DNA from: Gynuella sp.
GTDB lineage: Bacteria > Pseudomonadota > Gammaproteobacteria > Pseudomonadales > Natronospirillaceae
NCBI GenBank assembly: GCA_028282465.1
Contig: JANQHX010000109.1
Coordinates: 1 to 64,000 of the forward strand
Length of the DNA: 64,000 nt
Direction of reading: 5' to 3'
In this document: positions 47,092-54,931 of the stretch, piece after piece
How positions within the stretch are numbered: the stretch's first letter is position 1
How the letters are laid out: every line of letters starts with the position of its first letter
Translations under genes and position numbers: made by a program
The notes under the pieces: model-generated
Databases searched by the model: none
Told to the model about the DNA's origin: nothing
What the model saw: only the letters and a program-made list of their open reading frames with translations

Positions 47092-48123
47092 TTACATAGG
47101 CAAAGGCACTAAATCTATAACACGACTTCTAGATTTATTAGCTTCCACATCCGATAACGGAATCATACCTTTATCAACCAAATATCCTTCTTCACCCATT
47201 GTTCTACTGGCAACAAACTCCCTCATGTATTGCTCTAAACCAGGCACGCTGGATATATGCTGCTTTTTAGCATAGAAATAAAGAGGTCGTGACACTGGGT
47301 ACTCGCCAGAAACAATGGTATCGAAAGTAGGATAAGCACCATCTATTGAAGAGGCCTGAACTAAATGAGCATTTAACTCTAAAAAGGAGAAGCCAAAAAT
47401 TCCTAATGCAGTTGGATCAGAAGAAAGCTTTCGAACGATTAAATTATCGTTTTCACCGGCATCAATGTAAGCGCCATCGGAGCGGATGGTGTGACAAACT
47501 TCTCTATACATGCGCGCACTTTTATTAATCAAACTCTTAATCCAGTCAAACTGCTGACAACCGGATTCCAAAACAAGCTCATTAAACGCATCTCGAGTAC
47601 CAGAGGTTGGCGGTGGCCCAAACACTCTGATTTCCATTTTAGGTAATGAAGGATTAACATCACTCCAAAGTTTATAGGGGTTTTTAACCAGCTTCCCTGG
47701 ACGCTTACCCGGAACCTGTTCCGCCAAAGCTAAGAAAATATCTTTTGTGGTTAATTTAAATTTCTTCGCATCCACTGAATTAGACAAAGTAATCCCATCA
47801 TATCCAACCAATACTTCGATAATCTCGTCTACACCATTTTTGGCACAAAGCTGCATCTCAGACTTTTTTATTGGGCGTGAAGCATTTGCTATATCTGGCG
47901 TGGTCAAACCCAGGCCACCGCAGAAAAGCTTGATTCCACCACCTGTTCCGGTGGATTCAACTGTAGGGGTTGGAAAATCAGTAGACTTACCAAAGTTTTC
48001 CGCCACTTGAATAGCGAATGGGTAAACCGTTGATGAACCCACAATATTGATATGGTCGCGAGCGTTCGCCTGCATTGAAAGAAAGACAACACAAATAACA
48101 ACCACTGATAGAAAAGACTTCAT
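47092..48123 (-). CDS. PstS-like phosphate-binding protein
   Basis: 343 residues from ATG 48123 with a signal peptide (about 1-21, SMQANA). Type 2 periplasmic-binding fold of the PstS group: INIVGSSTVYPFAIQVAENF, VESTGTGGGIKLFCGG and GPPTSGTRDAFNELV, where the Ser-Thr-Gly and Arg-Asp-Ser-Gly-Thr-type loops bind the oxyanion. No pstC, pstA or pstB is nearby. It is divergent from the TonB2 operon and shares its promoter region, so it may feed or sense for that system. Ligand (phosphate or another oxyanion) is inferred from the family. Confidence 0.85.
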   Translation of the reverse strand: MKSFLSVVVICVVFLSMQANARDHINIVGSSTVYPFAIQVAENFGKSTDFPTPTVESTGTGGGIKLFCGGLGLTTPDIANASRPIKKSEMQLCAKNGVDEIIEVLVGYDGITLSNSVDAKKFKLTTKDIFLALAEQVPGKRPGKLVKNPYKLWSDVNPSLPKMEIRVFGPPPTSGTRDAFNELVLESGCQQFDWIKSLINKSARMYREVCHTIRSDGAYIDAGENDNLIVRKLSSDPTALGIFGFSFLELNAHLVQASSIDGAYPTFDTIVSGEYPVSRPLYFYAKKQHISSVPGLEQYMREFVASRTMGEEGYLVDKGMIPLSDVEANKSRSRVIDLVPLPM

Positions 48124-48226
48124 GACTATTTTCTTTATTCCGTTTAGATTTCTACCATTTAATACTATCAATCGAAGATTAATTTTTTCTTACAGTACAA
48201 AGACTTACTTCATGTATTGCTTTGCA

Positions 48227-48244
48227 TGTAACAAAAATGTCACA
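48227..48244 (+). promoter_or_regulatory. PhoB-box-like direct repeat
   Basis: TGTAACA (48227-48233) and TGTCACA (48238-48244) are spaced 11 bases apart start to start, the period of Pho boxes (two TGTCA-type half-sites separated by 4 AT bases, here AAAA). It lies in the divergent region between the PstS-like gene and the TonB2 operon. No phoB is in the window; binding is inferred. Confidence 0.5.
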
Positions 48245-48295
48245 CTGCCAACCTATGCTCACGCGTTCAAAAAATCCATCCACCGAGATATAAAA

Positions 48296-49045
48296 ATGCG
48301 AATAGCGATAACCCTAATAACCACTTTCGCAATTGCGCTAAATGCACAAGCCGAATCAAAAGTTGATGAAATCTACGACTCCATGTCTGAAATCATCGCT
48401 GATAGTCAGAAGAGCCAACAATTAATTGATGAGTTATCTGACGATGCCAGAACTGTTTACCTAGAATATCGTGAACAGTTGAAAATCAATGAAGGCCTAA
48501 CGGTTTACAATGCTCAACTTCAAGAACAGATTGATTTTCAAAATCAAGAGCTGGCAAAACTCAACAAGTCAATTGACAACGTGACTTTAGTTGAAAGGCA
48601 AATTATGCCTCTAATGATGCAAATGGTTAAAAGTCTTGAACAATTTATCGATGCTGACCTGCCTTTCTCCATGTCCGAGCGCCAGGATAGAATCGCATTT
48701 TTAAATAGCGCTTTACTCCGTTCTGATGTCAGCATCAGTGAGAAATACCGCCAAGTCCTAGAAGCATACCTAGTTGAAATAGACTATGGTCGCAAGATTG
48801 AAAGCTACCAAGATACCCTTGCAATTGAGGGCGTAGACAGAGAAGTCGACATCCTAAGAATTGGTCGCACAGTTCTGGCATTTCAGACTCTAGATCAGTC
48901 TATTACTGGTGTGTGGAACCGCACGAAAAAAGACTGGGAAGTACTAGATAACTCTTACAAAAATCCGATACGTAATGCGATTCGCATGGCTCGCAAACAG
49001 GTCACTCCAGACCTAACCGTGTTACCCATTGCAGTGAGCCAGTAA
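48296..49045 (+). CDS. DUF3450 periplasmic coiled-coil protein
   Basis: 249 residues from ATG 48296 with a signal peptide (about 1-20, LNAQA). Mostly coiled coil up to about 110 (EIIADSQKSQQLIDELSDDA, YNAQLQEQIDFQNQELAKLN), then the DUF3450 core (EQFIDADLPFSMSERQDRIA, VDILRIGRTVLAFQTLDQS). DUF3450 proteins regularly precede TtpC-type ExbB genes in TonB2 clusters; a periplasmic part of the energy-transfer complex is likely. The next gene starts 10 bases later. An upstream frame start at 48047 runs through the PstS promoter region and is not used. Confidence 0.88.
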   Translation: MRIAITLITTFAIALNAQAESKVDEIYDSMSEIIADSQKSQQLIDELSDDARTVYLEYREQLKINEGLTVYNAQLQEQIDFQNQELAKLNKSIDNVTLVERQIMPLMMQMVKSLEQFIDADLPFSMSERQDRIAFLNSALLRSDVSISEKYRQVLEAYLVEIDYGRKIESYQDTLAIEGVDREVDILRIGRTVLAFQTLDQSITGVWNRTKKDWEVLDNSYKNPIRNAIRMARKQVTPDLTVLPIAVSQ

Positions 49046-49055
49046 GGAGCATCAA

Positions 49056-50426
49056 ATGAAAACCGTTACTATTATTTCTTCACTGGTTATCGCTCTAAGC
49101 GCTACGTTCGCATCAGCAGAAACCTCTGTTGATAGTTTGCTAGAGGCTATTGAATCCGGCCGCATCCTAGGGCAAAAAGAAAATCGCGAAAGAGAAGCTC
49201 GATTTCTTGAAAAAAAATCTGAAAGAGCGGCACTGTTGAGCGAAGGCCAGCAGGAACAGGTGAGATTGGAAAATAAAAGCAATGAACTGGAAACGCTTTT
49301 TGAACAAAATGAAGTTGCTATTGATGACACTAAAGACGTGTTAGATAAGCGCCTCGGTTCTTTAAAAGAATTGTTTGGTGTTGTTCAAGGTGCTTCAGGC
49401 GATTTCAGTTCTGCATTAAATTTCTCATTAACCAATATCGAATTCGAAGGCCGCCAGGACTTCCTTCAGTCATTAAATGCCAAAATGGCAGACTCTACTG
49501 AATTACCAGAGATCTCTGAATTGGAAAAACTCTGGTTTGAAATGTCTCGAGAGTTAAATGCTTTGGGTGACATAAAGGTCGTTTCCACCTCTGTGTCTGA
49601 CCCTGCTGGCGTACAAACAGAACGCGACGTTCTCAGAGTTGGCGCTTTTAATCTGGTATCTGAAGGAAAATACTTACAGTACATTCCTGAAACAGGCTCT
49701 GTTGTTGAGTTAGCCCGTCAGCCTAAATCGTCATTCCAAAATCAAGCAGCTGCACTCCAGAGCTCCTCTGCAGAAGTTTTACCCTTCGCTATTGATCCCA
49801 CTGGTGCGACAGGTGGCTCTTTGTTAGGTGCATTAATTGATACTCCTACCCTGATGGAGCGAGTACAACAAGGTAAACAAGTCGGTATTGCGATTCTAAT
49901 TATTGGTGCGATCGGTTTATTGCTATCCGTCGAACGTTTTATCACCTTGTTTTTCTTACGCAGCAAAATTAATTGGCAACTGAAAAATGTTGACAGTCCA
50001 GCTGATAAGAACCCTCTAGGCAGAATTCTTTTAACTTACAAAGACAATCTAAAAGAAGATCTGGAAGCCTTGGAATTAAAAATTCATGAAGCCGTTATCA
50101 ATGAGATTCCAAAACTAATGAGAAATTTGGGGTTCATCAAAATTATTTCCATGGTTGCTCCGTTAATGGGATTACTTGGTACTGTTACCGGTATGATCAT
50201 GACTTTCCAAGCCATTACACTCTTCGGTACTGGTGATCCTAAAACCATGGCAGGGGGTATATCGTCAGCTCTGATTACCACCGTTCTTGGTCTTGTCGTG
50301 GCGATTCCTACTTTGTTGTTGCACAGCCTGTTGAACTCTCAGGCTAGAGGTTTGGTTACGGTACTAGAACAACAATCAGCGGGTTTAATAGCAGAGCATG
50401 CTGAAAAAAGAGTATCTGAGAACTAG
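49056..50426 (+). CDS. TtpC-like MotA/TolQ/ExbB proton-channel protein
   Basis: 456 residues. Signal peptide (about 1-21), a periplasmic coiled-coil part (about 25-105, KKSERAALLSEGQQEQVRLE), a further periplasmic region, then an ExbB-like membrane domain after about 270 (GIAILIIGAIGLLLSVERFI; MVAPLMGLLGTVTGMIMTFQ; GGISSALITTVLGLVVAIPT). The long periplasmic extension distinguishes the TtpC proteins of Vibrio TonB2 systems from ordinary ExbB. It should use the proton-motive force with ExbB-ExbD-TonB to energise outer-membrane receptors. Confidence 0.92.
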   Translation: MKTVTIISSLVIALSATFASAETSVDSLLEAIESGRILGQKENREREARFLEKKSERAALLSEGQQEQVRLENKSNELETLFEQNEVAIDDTKDVLDKRLGSLKELFGVVQGASGDFSSALNFSLTNIEFEGRQDFLQSLNAKMADSTELPEISELEKLWFEMSRELNALGDIKVVSTSVSDPAGVQTERDVLRVGAFNLVSEGKYLQYIPETGSVVELARQPKSSFQNQAAALQSSSAEVLPFAIDPTGATGGSLLGALIDTPTLMERVQQGKQVGIAILIIGAIGLLLSVERFITLFFLRSKINWQLKNVDSPADKNPLGRILLTYKDNLKEDLEALELKIHEAVINEIPKLMRNLGFIKIISMVAPLMGLLGTVTGMIMTFQAITLFGTGDPKTMAGGISSALITTVLGLVVAIPTLLLHSLLNSQARGLVTVLEQQSAGLIAEHAEKRVSEN

Positions 50427-50438
50427 GTGTAACTAGAT

Positions 50439-50960
50439 ATGATGGATCTCTGGCAACAAATTCTTGGTTTTATGGACAGAGGAGGCTTTGTACTTTGGTA
50501 CATTGCCTTTACCGCCATGGTGATTTGGCTGTTAAGCTTTGAGCGCGGTATTTTCTTTTTCGGCACTGCTCCCAAAATCATCAAAAAACAAGCTAATCAG
50601 TGGCAAGATCGAAAAGATAAAAGCAGCTGGTTTGCCCACCGAATTAGAGAAATGTGGATATCAAAACATAACTCTGACATAGACCGTGGCCTTTCATTAC
50701 TAACTACGCTTATAGCCATTTGCCCATTGCTCGGTTTACTTGGAACAGTAACAGGTATGATTGAAGTGTTCTTCAACATGGGTAGTGGCGATGCCAGTAA
50801 TGTAAAAAATATGGCATCGGGAGTCTCAAAGGCAACCATACCAACCATGGCCGGAATGGTCGTGGCACTGTTTGGCTTACTTTCAAAAACCATACTCGAT
50901 GCTAAAGCTAAAAAATTGAAAGAAACCTATTCAAACTCTCTGGTTATTCATCACCAGTGA
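50439..50960 (+). CDS. exbB: Biopolymer transport protein ExbB
   Basis: 173 residues, three membrane helices, MotA/TolQ/ExbB domain: IAFTAMVIWLLSFERGIFFF, then LIAICPLLGLLGTVTGMIEV and ATIPTMAGMVVALFGLLSK. Forms the pentameric proton channel that surrounds ExbD and drives TonB. Short ExbB2 type, second channel-like gene in the operon after the TtpC-like one, starting 12 bases after it. Confidence 0.92.
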   Translation: MMDLWQQILGFMDRGGFVLWYIAFTAMVIWLLSFERGIFFFGTAPKIIKKQANQWQDRKDKSSWFAHRIREMWISKHNSDIDRGLSLLTTLIAICPLLGLLGTVTGMIEVFFNMGSGDASNVKNMASGVSKATIPTMAGMVVALFGLLSKTILDAKAKKLKETYSNSLVIHHQ

Positions 50961-50974
50961 ACACGGATTAAATT

Positions 50975-51379
50975 ATGCGCAAATCATATTCTCAAATGAA
51001 TGCAGAAGAAGAAAATGCTATCGACTTAACGCCGATGTTAGACGTGGTATTTATCATGTTGATTTTCTTCATTGTAACTGCCAGTTTCATTAAGGAAACC
51101 GGCATTGACGTTAATCGTCCAGACGCCAGTTCATCACAGCAAGTCGAAAAAGCTTCCATACTCATAGCTGTAAGAGACAATGGCGAAGTTTGGATGGATA
51201 GACGCCGAATTGATATCAGACAGGTTCGAGCTAATATTGAACGACTCAGAGCTGAAAACCCACAGGGATCGGTAGTGGTACAAGCAGATCAGAAAGCCAC
51301 AACAGATATCGTGGTCAAAGTTTTGGATGCTGCCCGGGAAGCCGGAGTTTTTGACGTAGCTTTAGCAACGGTGGAATAA
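50975..51379 (+). CDS. exbD: Biopolymer transport protein ExbD
   Basis: 134 residues: short cytosolic N-terminus, one membrane helix with the essential proton-carrying Asp (D23 in DLTPMLDVVFIMLIFF), and a periplasmic domain (IDVNRPDASSSQQVEKASIL, VVVQADQKATTDIVVKVLDA). Partner of ExbB and TonB. It starts 14 bases after exbB, and tonB starts 3 bases after it. Confidence 0.95.
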   Translation: MRKSYSQMNAEEENAIDLTPMLDVVFIMLIFFIVTASFIKETGIDVNRPDASSSQQVEKASILIAVRDNGEVWMDRRRIDIRQVRANIERLRAENPQGSVVVQADQKATTDIVVKVLDAAREAGVFDVALATVE

Positions 51380-51382
51380 ATA

Positions 51383-52006
51383 ATGGTTTTGCGTTGGTCT
51401 GTTTCTTTACTGGGTGCTGCCATAGCCACTGGTGCGATTTTTCTGGGTATGCAGTTGGTCATTCAGTCTGGAGATAGATTGGATTTAGAAACTCAGGGTA
51501 GAAAGATCATCGACTTCGTTCAGGTGAAAACTCAACAACAACTGGTAAAAAATGAAAGGCAGAAACCTGAAAAGCCACCTGAGCCTCAAGCAGCTCCGCA
51601 AGAACAAATTCTTCCGGACTTTGACGCTGGGGATTTTGAAGTAAGCAGTGATTCGTTGAATCTAGGTTCCGTAGATCTAGGTAATAATATCGATATTGCT
51701 GGAGGTATCGCATTAGGGCCAGTCGAAGAAGATGCTGAATACTTACCTATTTTAAAGCCTCAACCCCAATACCCACCCGCAGCAGCAAAGCGTGGCATTG
51801 AGGGTTATGTGGTAGTTCAGTACACAGTTACCACTAAAGGTACCGTTAAGGATATCAAGATTGTCGAAGCCAATCCGGCAAATGTTTTTGAGCGAGCAAC
51901 TCTGGGCGCTGCCAGAGGTATTAAATACAAACCTAAGTTGGTGGATGGTAAAGCTGTAGAAGTCGAAAACGTCCGCACCAGATATAACTTCAAGTTGCAA
52001 AAGTAA
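51383..52006 (+). CDS. tonB: TonB energy-transducing protein
   Basis: 207 residues: one N-terminal membrane helix (about 6-28), a short Pro/Glu/Lys-rich linker (KPEKPPEPQAAPQEQ, about 55-70) and a C-terminal TonB domain (PILKPQPQYPPAAAKRGIEG, VVQYTVTTKGTVKDIKIVEA, GIKYKPKLVDGKAVEVENV). The short linker is typical of TonB2 proteins, which depend on TtpC to span the periplasm. Its last base is also the first base of the TPR gene start (shared 52006). Confidence 0.94.
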   Translation: MVLRWSVSLLGAAIATGAIFLGMQLVIQSGDRLDLETQGRKIIDFVQVKTQQQLVKNERQKPEKPPEPQAAPQEQILPDFDAGDFEVSSDSLNLGSVDLGNNIDIAGGIALGPVEEDAEYLPILKPQPQYPPAAAKRGIEGYVVVQYTVTTKGTVKDIKIVEANPANVFERATLGAARGIKYKPKLVDGKAVEVENVRTRYNFKLQK

Positions 52007-53289
52007 TGATGAAATTAATATCCATTGTTCTAGGTATCAAATACGCAGTACTTAGTACGGTACTTTTGGCAGGGTTATTTTCATCTGCATCTATCATGGC
52101 AGAAGAAAAACGCACCCTGCCCCCATTGAGACCCAAAGCCTATCGTAATCTAGACTTGGCCCAACAACACTTAGATGCCAAAAATTTAGAAAAAGCCAAG
52201 AAGGAATTAAATACCTTAAAGCTGGGTGAAGCCAGGCTTAATGGCCAGGAAAAAGCTTTAATGTATAACCTTTTTGGTTACATAGCTTTCACCGAAGGCA
52301 AGCTTCAAGAGGCCATAGAAAACTACTTGAAAGTTGTTGAAGACCCTCAATCTGTTTCCAAGTCTATGGAAGAATCAGCGCTGTTTGGAATTTCTCAACT
52401 CTATTTCGGGCTAGAACAATACAAAAACTCCATTGAGTATATGGAGCGTTGGGAAAAGCTATCTAACAAAAAGAACACTCAGGCTAAATTATTAATCGCT
52501 CAGTCTTATTACCAATTAAAAGACTATGTTAGCGCAATCAATCCCATGCTTGCGGCAATAGAAATCAACAAGTCAGACCAAAAGTTGCCAGATGAAAACT
52601 GGTTGCTTCTATTACGTATTTTATATTTTGAGAGTGATCAGAAAGTTAAAGCTCTGAACACCATGATTGAATTGACTCAGCTGTATCCTAAAACAGAGTA
52701 CTATTTACAGATGTCAATTCTTCATGGCCAGCTAGGTAACGAAAAAGAACAAATGGCGATATTAGAAAGCCTGGAAGAATCAGAAGAACTGACTGACCAG
52801 CCAGACCTACTAAATCTCGCGAGCTTATATGTGAACTTCGAAGCACCTATTAATGCCGTTAAATTGCTAGATAAGCATTTAGCCAACAACAATATTAAAA
52901 AAGACACAAGCAACCTCAGGTTACTTGCTAATGCCTTGGCTATGGCTAAGGAATTTACCAGAGCATCAGAGACATTTGAGTCTTTATTTCAAATGAATTC
53001 CGATGACGGTTCTTTTTTAATTGAAGCAGCTAGGATGGCTTGGATGGATGAAGACTATCAACGAGTTACCGAATTGCTTTCAGAAAAAAAATCATTTGAT
53101 GATTCCCAGAGAGGAGAAGCCTTTCTATTGGCAGGCATGTCTTTCTTTTATTTAAAAGACTTTAACAATTCTAGAATTTCTTTTACCGAAGCAAAAGATT
53201 TCAAACCGCAGAGCAAGCAAGCAAGGCAATGGATTTCTTTGGTCAATAGTGAACAAAAGAGACAAGAAGAGATAGACAATTATCTCTAA
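52006..53289 (+). CDS. TonB2-system TPR protein
   Basis: 427 residues with a signal peptide (about 1-31) and tetratricopeptide-like repeats throughout (NLDLAQQHLDAKNLEKAKKE, YIAFTEGKLQEAIENYLKVV, YFGLEQYKNSIEYMERWEKL, MSFFYLKDFNNSRISFTEAK). A TPR protein (TtpA-like) closes many TonB2 operons. Likely a periplasmic scaffold for the complex. Stop of tonB and start overlap, so translation is coupled. Confidence 0.87.
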   Translation: MMKLISIVLGIKYAVLSTVLLAGLFSSASIMAEEKRTLPPLRPKAYRNLDLAQQHLDAKNLEKAKKELNTLKLGEARLNGQEKALMYNLFGYIAFTEGKLQEAIENYLKVVEDPQSVSKSMEESALFGISQLYFGLEQYKNSIEYMERWEKLSNKKNTQAKLLIAQSYYQLKDYVSAINPMLAAIEINKSDQKLPDENWLLLLRILYFESDQKVKALNTMIELTQLYPKTEYYLQMSILHGQLGNEKEQMAILESLEESEELTDQPDLLNLASLYVNFEAPINAVKLLDKHLANNNIKKDTSNLRLLANALAMAKEFTRASETFESLFQMNSDDGSFLIEAARMAWMDEDYQRVTELLSEKKSFDDSQRGEAFLLAGMSFFYLKDFNNSRISFTEAKDFKPQSKQARQWISLVNSEQKRQEEIDNYL

Positions 53290-53338
53290 CGCTGCATTAA
53301 ACCAGTTTGTAATAATTCATAACTAATTCTGTAACAAA

Positions 53339-53384
53339 ACTACCCTAGTCTAGGTTCGCTTTTAAAAACAACGACTAGGGTAGT
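53339..53384 (+). promoter_or_regulatory. Perfect hairpin covering the Shine-Dalgarno
   Basis: ACTACCCTAGTC (53339-53350) is the exact complement of GACTAGGGTAGT (53373-53384), with a 22-base loop. The AGGG of the right arm is the only ribosome site (9 bases before ATG 53390), so the stem would hide it. It could be a translational switch, an mRNA-stabilising element, or a protein-binding palindrome. TGTAACAAAAC just upstream resembles half a Pho box. Confidence 0.6.
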
Positions 53385-53389
53385 CAACA

Positions 53390-54862
53390 ATGAACAAATT
53401 TAAATTAGCTTCAGTTGCAGTTCTTCCTGCTCTGACTCTAGCACTAACCGCTTGTAATTCTGACAGTGACAGTAACGACAACGATGATGATTCATTCGCT
53501 GCAGTCGTTTCCACTTGTCCTACTTCTGAATTCATCACTATTACTCCTGCTAATCAATTAGAAGACGGCACAAATGTTTGTGCTTTAAAAGGTTATCAAG
53601 CTTTCGGTGAGCTTACTCTTGATCCAAGCATTGTATGGGCTCTTGATGGTACTGTTTACATCGGTGACGACCAAGCTGGTACTGAAGAAGCTGAACCTGC
53701 AGAACTTCGTGAATATGAAGAATATCCAGAAGGTTATGTGGATGCTGTAGTTGAAGCTGATGATACTAACCACATCAACCGTGACACAAAATTAATCATT
53801 CCTGCTGGCACAAGAATCTTCGGCGCTGACGGCCCAGACGCATTGGTTATTCAACGCGATGCGCAGATTGAAGTTAATGGTACTTCAGAAGCTCCAGTAA
53901 TCATGACTTCAGCTGCAGACATTGCTGGTACAGCTGCTGAAACTGACCGAGGCAAGTGGGGTGGATTGGTTCTAAATGGTAATGCTAACAACAACAAAGG
54001 TACTGACGTTGTTGGTGAAGGCTTCACTGGTGAATACGGTCTGTTAGGCGATGACACCTTTGACGGTGAAAGCTCTGGTGTAATCAACTACCTAGTTGTT
54101 AAGTACGCTGGTTATAAATTCACTCCAGAAAATGAATTGAATGGTGTTGCATTCCAGGCAGTGGGTTCTGGTACTGAAGTTGATTACCTGCAGGTTCATA
54201 ACAACTCCGATGATGGTGTTGAATTCTTTGGTGGTTCTGTAAACGTTAAACACGTTGTTTTAACTGGTAATGACGACGACTCAATGGACTGGACTTACGG
54301 TTGGACAGGTAGAGCTCAGTTTGTTTACATCGAGCAGACAGGTACTGCTGGTGACAAGGGTATAGAAGCTGACTCTCACAAATCTCCTCTGGAAGCTGGT
54401 GAGCCACAATCAAGCCCAATGATCGCCAACCTAACCATTATTGCAGTAGACAATAACAAAGGCATGGAAACTCGAGTTTCTACGAATGCCGATTTCTACA
54501 ATGCCATCGTTACTACTACAGGCACATGTGTAGACTTCGATGATGCTGATGACGTTAACTTTGAGAACAGTGTTTTAGAGTGCGGAACCGTTGTGGCTTT
54601 CGACAGCTCTCCAACTGTTGACGAAGCGGGTGAGCCTTCTGTTGACCAGGGCGCAGAAACTGACGTTATCAAAGGTTCTTCTCACGCTGAAGCAGACATC
54701 ACAGTTCCAACAACTGGTGCGGCTGTAGCTGTTGTTTCAAACAATGCTGCGAATGATGACCTAGCTTCTGTTGATGCGTTCTTCGAAGATGCTGACTACT
54801 TCGGTGCAGTAGATGAAGCAGGTACTGACTGGACTGCTGGTTGGACTCACGCCTGGAAATAA
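53390..54862 (+). CDS. Predicted beta-helix surface lipoprotein, receptor partner
   Basis: 490 residues. Lipoprotein signal with lipobox LTAC (Cys22), an Asp/Ser-rich linker (DSDSNDNDDD), then a long beta-rich region with regular Asn/Asp/Gly turns suggesting a right-handed parallel beta-helix (LIIPAGTRIFGADGPDALVI, DRGKWGGLVLNGNANNNKGT, VKHVVLTGNDDDSMDWTYGW, LTIIAVDNNKGMETRVSTNA). Highly acidic. Codon use looks strongly biased (GGT, GCT, GAC), suggesting high expression. It lies between the TonB2 operon and the receptor gene, so a substrate-binding or accessory lipoprotein for that receptor is likely. Exact family not named. Confidence 0.75.
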   Translation: MNKFKLASVAVLPALTLALTACNSDSDSNDNDDDSFAAVVSTCPTSEFITITPANQLEDGTNVCALKGYQAFGELTLDPSIVWALDGTVYIGDDQAGTEEAEPAELREYEEYPEGYVDAVVEADDTNHINRDTKLIIPAGTRIFGADGPDALVIQRDAQIEVNGTSEAPVIMTSAADIAGTAAETDRGKWGGLVLNGNANNNKGTDVVGEGFTGEYGLLGDDTFDGESSGVINYLVVKYAGYKFTPENELNGVAFQAVGSGTEVDYLQVHNNSDDGVEFFGGSVNVKHVVLTGNDDDSMDWTYGWTGRAQFVYIEQTGTAGDKGIEADSHKSPLEAGEPQSSPMIANLTIIAVDNNKGMETRVSTNADFYNAIVTTTGTCVDFDDADDVNFENSVLECGTVVAFDSSPTVDEAGEPSVDQGAETDVIKGSSHAEADITVPTTGAAVAVVSNNAANDDLASVDAFFEDADYFGAVDEAGTDWTAGWTHAWK

Positions 54863-54890
54863 TTTCCTAAAAAAAATTCTTTTTCTAATA

Positions 54891-54917
54891 GGGTGCGTAT
54901 TTATGCACCCTTTTTGT
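54891..54917 (+). terminator. Intrinsic terminator between lipoprotein and receptor genes
   Basis: GGGTGC and GCACCC (54891-54910) form a stem with an 8-base loop, followed by TTTTT. It would reduce read-through from the lipoprotein gene into the receptor gene only 15 bases later, so the ratio lipoprotein to receptor may be set here. Confidence 0.8.
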
Positions 54918-54931
54918 GTTTAGAGGTTGTA

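Noticed and set aside
48047-48295. Upstream start for the DUF3450 gene
   Set aside because: It would overlap the start of the divergent PstS-like gene; the signal peptide begins at 48296.
54893-54931. Upstream GTG start for the TonB-dependent receptor
   Set aside because: It falls in the terminator hairpin and would precede the signal peptide; ATG 54932 has an AGAGG site.
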